Source: Nostoc sp. LPT (GTDB taxonomy: Bacteria; Cyanobacteriota; Cyanobacteriia; Cyanobacteriales; Nostocaceae). From it: a DNA stretch of 64,000 bases. Numbering within the stretch: the first letter of the stretch is position 1; each line of letters starts with the position of its first letter. A program made the translations under genes and the position numbers. Under the pieces are notes generated by a model. The model ran no database searches. It was given only the letters and a program-made list of their open reading frames with translations, and had not been told where the DNA came from. Location: assembly GCF_017115165.1 (NCBI RefSeq), contig NZ_JABXKF010000032.1, positions 1 through 64,000 of the forward strand, given 5' to 3'. This document shows, piece after piece, positions 63,808-64,000 of this stretch.

Positions 63808-64000
63808 ATGGGTTTTTGGAAAACTTGGTTTAGTACTCCTGAATCTGTAGGGACAACTAGGACAAACCTCTTTGAAGAGCATACAGCAGAAACTGCGGGC
63901 AATAGCCCCAGTAGTATTAGCGAAGCTTCTTCAAAGGAGGCTCGGATCGTGTTCAGCACGGAACGAGATATTGACTTATATGAGCTAGAAGAACTCTGTG
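63808..64000 (+). CDS. GNAT-family acetyltransferase, 5' part (runs off the window)
   Basis: The first 64 codons of a gene cut by the window end. The translation (MGFWKTWFSTPESVGTTRTN, then SSKEARIVFSTERDIDLYEL and EELC) matches the N-terminus I know from a GNAT acetyltransferase conserved in cyanobacteria and related to plastid NSI/Ycf52. The acetyl-CoA-binding part lies beyond the window, so the call rests on the N-terminal sequence only. The Ser/Thr-rich segment at about 18-42 is a variable linker. Confidence 0.7.
   Translation, partial: MGFWKTWFSTPESVGTTRTNLFEEHTAETAGNSPSSISEASSKEARIVFSTERDIDLYELEELC

Overview
The window comes from a filamentous, probably heterocyst-forming cyanobacterium of the Nostoc/Anabaena type. 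The evidence is photosystem I genes (psaF, psaJ, psaL), a very long glutamate synthase with a Cx5Cx4C iron-sulfur motif, many cyanobacteria-restricted families (DUF1830, DUF1825, DUF1997, DUF4079), frequent HIP1 octamers (GCGATCGC), and intergenic DNA full of short heptamer/octamer tandem repeats and small palindromic elements. No rRNA, tRNA, CRISPR array, intact insertion sequence or prophage was recognised. It reads as core chromosome.

Layout. 0.3-7.3 kb: a DUF981 membrane protein, glutaredoxin, tadA, an acyltransferase, a secreted helical-repeat protein, a BolA/CGFS-glutaredoxin pair and an OmpR-type regulator with an atypical phosphorylation pocket. 7.3-9.9 kb (minus): an ABC ATPase and three small cyanobacterial proteins. 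10.4-14.1 kb: a B12-binding-type radical SAM enzyme, then a DICT-domain protein overlapping a pentapeptide-repeat protein. 14.1-17.7 kb (minus) is the most rearranged part: a truncated PIN toxin, two orphan ORFs (one without a start), a lipoprotein whose body looks like a type IV pilin G/H domain, a pentapeptide-repeat lipoprotein, a CPBP protease and clpS. 18-20 kb: an aminotransferase remnant, small proteins and a STAS protein. 20.2-26.7 kb: a TIGR03960-type radical SAM protein, rne and rnhB. 26.8-29.5 kb: DUF1997 protein, pheA and a LON-domain protein. 29.7-35.1 kb (minus): the str operon rpsL-rpsG-fusA-tuf-rpsJ. 35-38.6 kb (minus): an IscA-type protein, a cupin and a phosphodiester glycosidase. 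39.3-44.2 kb: ferredoxin glutamate synthase. 45-54 kb: polysaccharide deacetylase, lepB, helix-hairpin-helix, TM2, J-domain and DUF1825 proteins, a class A PBP and tyrS. 54-58.6 kb: pyrF, a Ser/Thr kinase, and a remA-like gene with gmk. 58.7-60.2 kb (minus): psaF-psaJ and psaL. The rest holds tsaD, an alpha/beta hydrolase, an ACT-like protein and the 5' end of a GNAT gene.

The most interesting signal is the behaviour of the repeats. Units that normally lie between genes are found in frame inside two conserved enzymes (glutamate synthase near residues 468-528; the TIGR03960 protein near residues 137-165 and 580-603). They also supply or touch start and stop codons (pyrF, clpS, rpsJ, tsaD). This resembles the in-frame palindromic elements described in Rickettsia. 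A second signal is an 82-bp duplication covering the 3' end of the CPBP gene and the lipoprotein signal of the next gene; it appears to have put a new export signal on a pilin-like domain. Other items are a possible 32-residue membrane peptide in a 1.6-kb gap, a MITE-like repeat present twice, and truncated toxin, aminotransferase and PPC-domain genes.
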